The position numbers and the translations under genes were made by a program. The notes under the pieces are model-generated. The model saw nothing but the letters and a program-made list of their open reading frames with translations, was not told the DNA's origin and did not search any database. Source: Bog-473 sp963707835 (GTDB lineage: Bacteria > Actinomycetota > Acidimicrobiia > Acidimicrobiales > RAAP-2). From it: a stretch of DNA of 64,000 nt. Below, one piece after another: positions 63,654 through 64,000 of this stretch; the first letter of the stretch is position 1; every line of letters begins with the position of its first letter. The DNA is taken from positions 1,054,001 to 1,118,000 of the forward strand of contig CAVPRI010000002.1 in the NCBI GenBank assembly GCA_963707835.1. Reading direction: 5' to 3'.

Positions 63654-64000
63654 ATGGTGGACTGGGACGGCGTCGCTGAACTCGAGAGCGGCGAGTTCGA
63701 CCCCGACGAGCTCGACCCCGCCGGCGCCGAGGCGCCGGGCGCGGGACGCGATGCCCGGCGGGCGGGCGACGACGCCGTCGAGGTCCTCGAGAAGGTGGCC
63801 GCCCAGCTACCCGGGGGCGAGCACCGCCCCGAGCAGGCCGAGATGTGCCGTGCCGTGGCCGAGGCCCTGGTCACCCGCACCCACCTCGCGGTCCAGGCGG
63901 GGACCGGCACCGGCAAGTCGCTGGCCTACCTCGTGCCCGCCGCGCTGAGCGGGCGCAAGGTCGTCGTGGCCACCGCCACCAAGGCGCTCCAGGACCAGCT
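63654..64000 (+). CDS. DinG-family ATP-dependent helicase, N-terminal part (cut by window edge)
   Basis: The first 115 codons of a helicase. An acidic opening (MVDWDGVAELESGEFDPDEL) precedes the Q-motif-like region YRPEQ-type HRPEQAEMCRAVAEAL and the Walker A LAVQAGTGTGKSLAYLVPAA, then KVVVATATKALQDQL. This order (GTGTGKS, then VATATKALQ) is typical of DinG/XPD-like 5'-3' helicases. It starts 28 bases after the hemerythrin gene and runs off the end of the window, so the iron-sulfur and C-terminal domains are not visible. Confidence 0.85.
   Translation, partial: MVDWDGVAELESGEFDPDELDPAGAEAPGAGRDARRAGDDAVEVLEKVAAQLPGGEHRPEQAEMCRAVAEALVTRTHLAVQAGTGTGKSLAYLVPAALSGRKVVVATATKALQDQ

Overview
The window is 64 kb of very high-GC DNA with short intergenic gaps, ATGA/GTGA stop-start overlaps, many GTG starts and one probable leaderless transcript. 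It fits an actinobacterium. A DUF3039 protein, Trp-Trp repeat motifs of the type GWWQASDGRWYPPE, and secreted proteins built from GYWLVASDGG repeats point by inference to class Acidimicrobiia, probably a soil or aquatic lineage. No mobile element or CRISPR array was seen.

Layout. (1) 0.04-10.2 kb: a DUF3039 protein; a carbohydrate-type ABC importer (ATPase, two permeases, binding protein); a DUF7144-type membrane protein; a PAS-GGDEF protein with a dead active site; and a complete sulfate ABC importer (binding protein, CysT, CysW, CysA). (2) 10.2-14.2 kb: a large ATPase/TPR/BTAD regulator, frame-shifted here. (3) 14.3-31.1 kb: a cell-envelope and extracellular polysaccharide region. It holds a Trp-Trp repeat membrane protein, four glycosyltransferases, a polyprenyl-phosphate sugar transferase, a Wzz-like protein, an O-antigen ligase/polymerase-like protein, a GH26-like hydrolase, a Kelch/NHL double propeller, a PAP2 phosphatase and a GYWLV-repeat secreted protein. 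(4) 31.2-40.3 kb: a glutamic (G1) peptidase fused to GYWLV repeats but broken, an ECF sigma factor with its DGPF partner, an SDR remnant, and assorted membrane, lipoprotein, methyltransferase and acyltransferase genes. (5) 40.5-52.3 kb: a catabolic-looking island with three COG2159-type amidohydrolases, a D-aminoacylase-like amidohydrolase, a cupin, a P450, an LLM flavin oxidoreductase, an SDR, two SRPBCC proteins and a MarR regulator. (6) 52.4-62.8 kb: a housekeeping run on the minus strand, uppS - membrane protein - recO - hemW - glyS - ppdK - dnaG - rpoD. (7) 62.9-64 kb: a hemerythrin-like protein and the start of a DinG-type helicase.

Two observations frame the rest. First, at least nine genes carry single-base frame changes, including glyS, ppdK and hemW, and almost all are one extra base in a G/C run. 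Since glyS should be essential, these are most simply indel errors in the sequence, and broken accessory genes should be read with that in mind. Second, three promoter-positioned sites in the catabolic island share a palindrome (TAGTTC, 6-base spacer, GAAC) found before the amidohydrolase/LLM pair, the amidohydrolase-cupin-P450 operon and the SRPBCC/SDR pair. They look like one previously unnamed regulon.
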